Positions 55,359-55,430 of a DNA stretch of 55,430 bases are shown here, one piece after another. Where the stretch lies: the NCBI GenBank assembly GCA_934320895.1, contig CAKRFY010000018.1:1-55430 (forward strand), in the 5' to 3' direction. Source of the DNA: an uncultured Lachnospiraceae bacterium. GTDB taxonomy: Bacteria > Bacillota > Clostridia > Lachnospirales > Lachnospiraceae. Below the pieces are notes generated by a model. It was not told the DNA's origin and did no database searches. It saw only the letters and a list, made by a program, of their open reading frames with translations. A program made the translations under genes and the position numbers. How positions within the stretch are numbered: position 1 is the first letter of the stretch; each line of letters begins with the position of its first letter.

Positions 55359-55429
55359 AGGCGACTAACGGATTTGAACCGATGATCAGGGAGTTGCAGT
55401 CCCATGCCTTACCACTTGGCTAAGTCGCC
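55359..55429 (-). tRNA. tRNA-Cys (anticodon GCA)
   Basis: Minus strand: acceptor GGCGACT/AGTCGCC, D-arm AGCCAAGTGGTAAGGC, anticodon stem GGGA with loop CTGCAAC (anticodon GCA), T-arm ATCGGTTCAAATCCGTT. A T discriminator fits tRNA-Cys. It lies at the window edge; CCA is not encoded. Confidence 0.95.
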
Positions 55430-55430
55430 A

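Overview
This is an AT-rich window from a Firmicute, most likely a Lachnospiraceae-type clostridium. The indicators are a full six-gene Rnf complex, a SigH gene next to rlmB and mini-RNase III, strong GGAGG ribosome binding sites, a binding-protein-dependent oligosaccharide importer, xyloside-degrading enzymes, and mostly Clostridia-type small families. Species cannot be assigned from the sequence alone. Almost all genes are on the minus strand.

Layout: (1) 1-6613, a fructan/sucrose-type utilisation locus. It holds a GH32 hydrolase cut by the window edge, an ABC ATPase, two permeases and a lipoprotein binding protein, all on minus. A divergent LacI-type regulator follows, with two double-palindrome operators around a clear promoter. 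(2) 6627-15500, a patchy accessory stretch: a stem-loop repeat, an MCP/binding-protein scar, a ClC channel, a SHOCT-domain remnant, a large orphan FtsX permease, an iron alcohol dehydrogenase, and small plus-strand genes (tautomerase, membrane peptide, DUF3781, TfoX-like) around a direct duplication. (3) 15535-21868, truA, coaBC, panD, panC, panB and a DUF2520 oxidoreductase: a coenzyme A precursor block flanked by two different truA genes. (4) 21951-27600, a DUF234-type ATPase, an ECF sigma/anti-sigma operon with two small membrane proteins, a DUF4352 gene whose 5' end is cut by a 184-bp inverted-repeat element, and a secreted protein. (5) 27663-29128, an IS with 18-bp terminal repeats and an apparently frameshifted transposase. 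(6) 29289-34576, beta-xylosidase plus symporter, an AraC regulator, a small membrane protein and a TRIC-type channel. (7) 34750-44325, core genes pgi, dnaB, rplI, gdpP, an rRNA methyltransferase-like gene and a large hybrid histidine kinase. (8) 44550-49721, rnfCDGEAB with a recognisable promoter and terminator, then tRNA-Thr. (9) 50135-55430, a diguanylate cyclase, a DUF2007 protein, a membrane XRE regulator, sigH, rlmB, mrnC and tRNA-Cys.

Most genes are ordinary. The less expected structure is between genes: a roughly 100-nt leader shared by the orphan FtsX permease and a gene inside the ECF operon; a nested stem-loop repeat present twice in the same orientation downstream of regulator genes; an element that has separated a gene from its start codon; and a pan-operon gene whose Shine-Dalgarno points at AUA. 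RnfE also carries an unusual cytosolic tail with a four-cysteine cluster. I did not find a CRISPR array, phage or obvious defence island.
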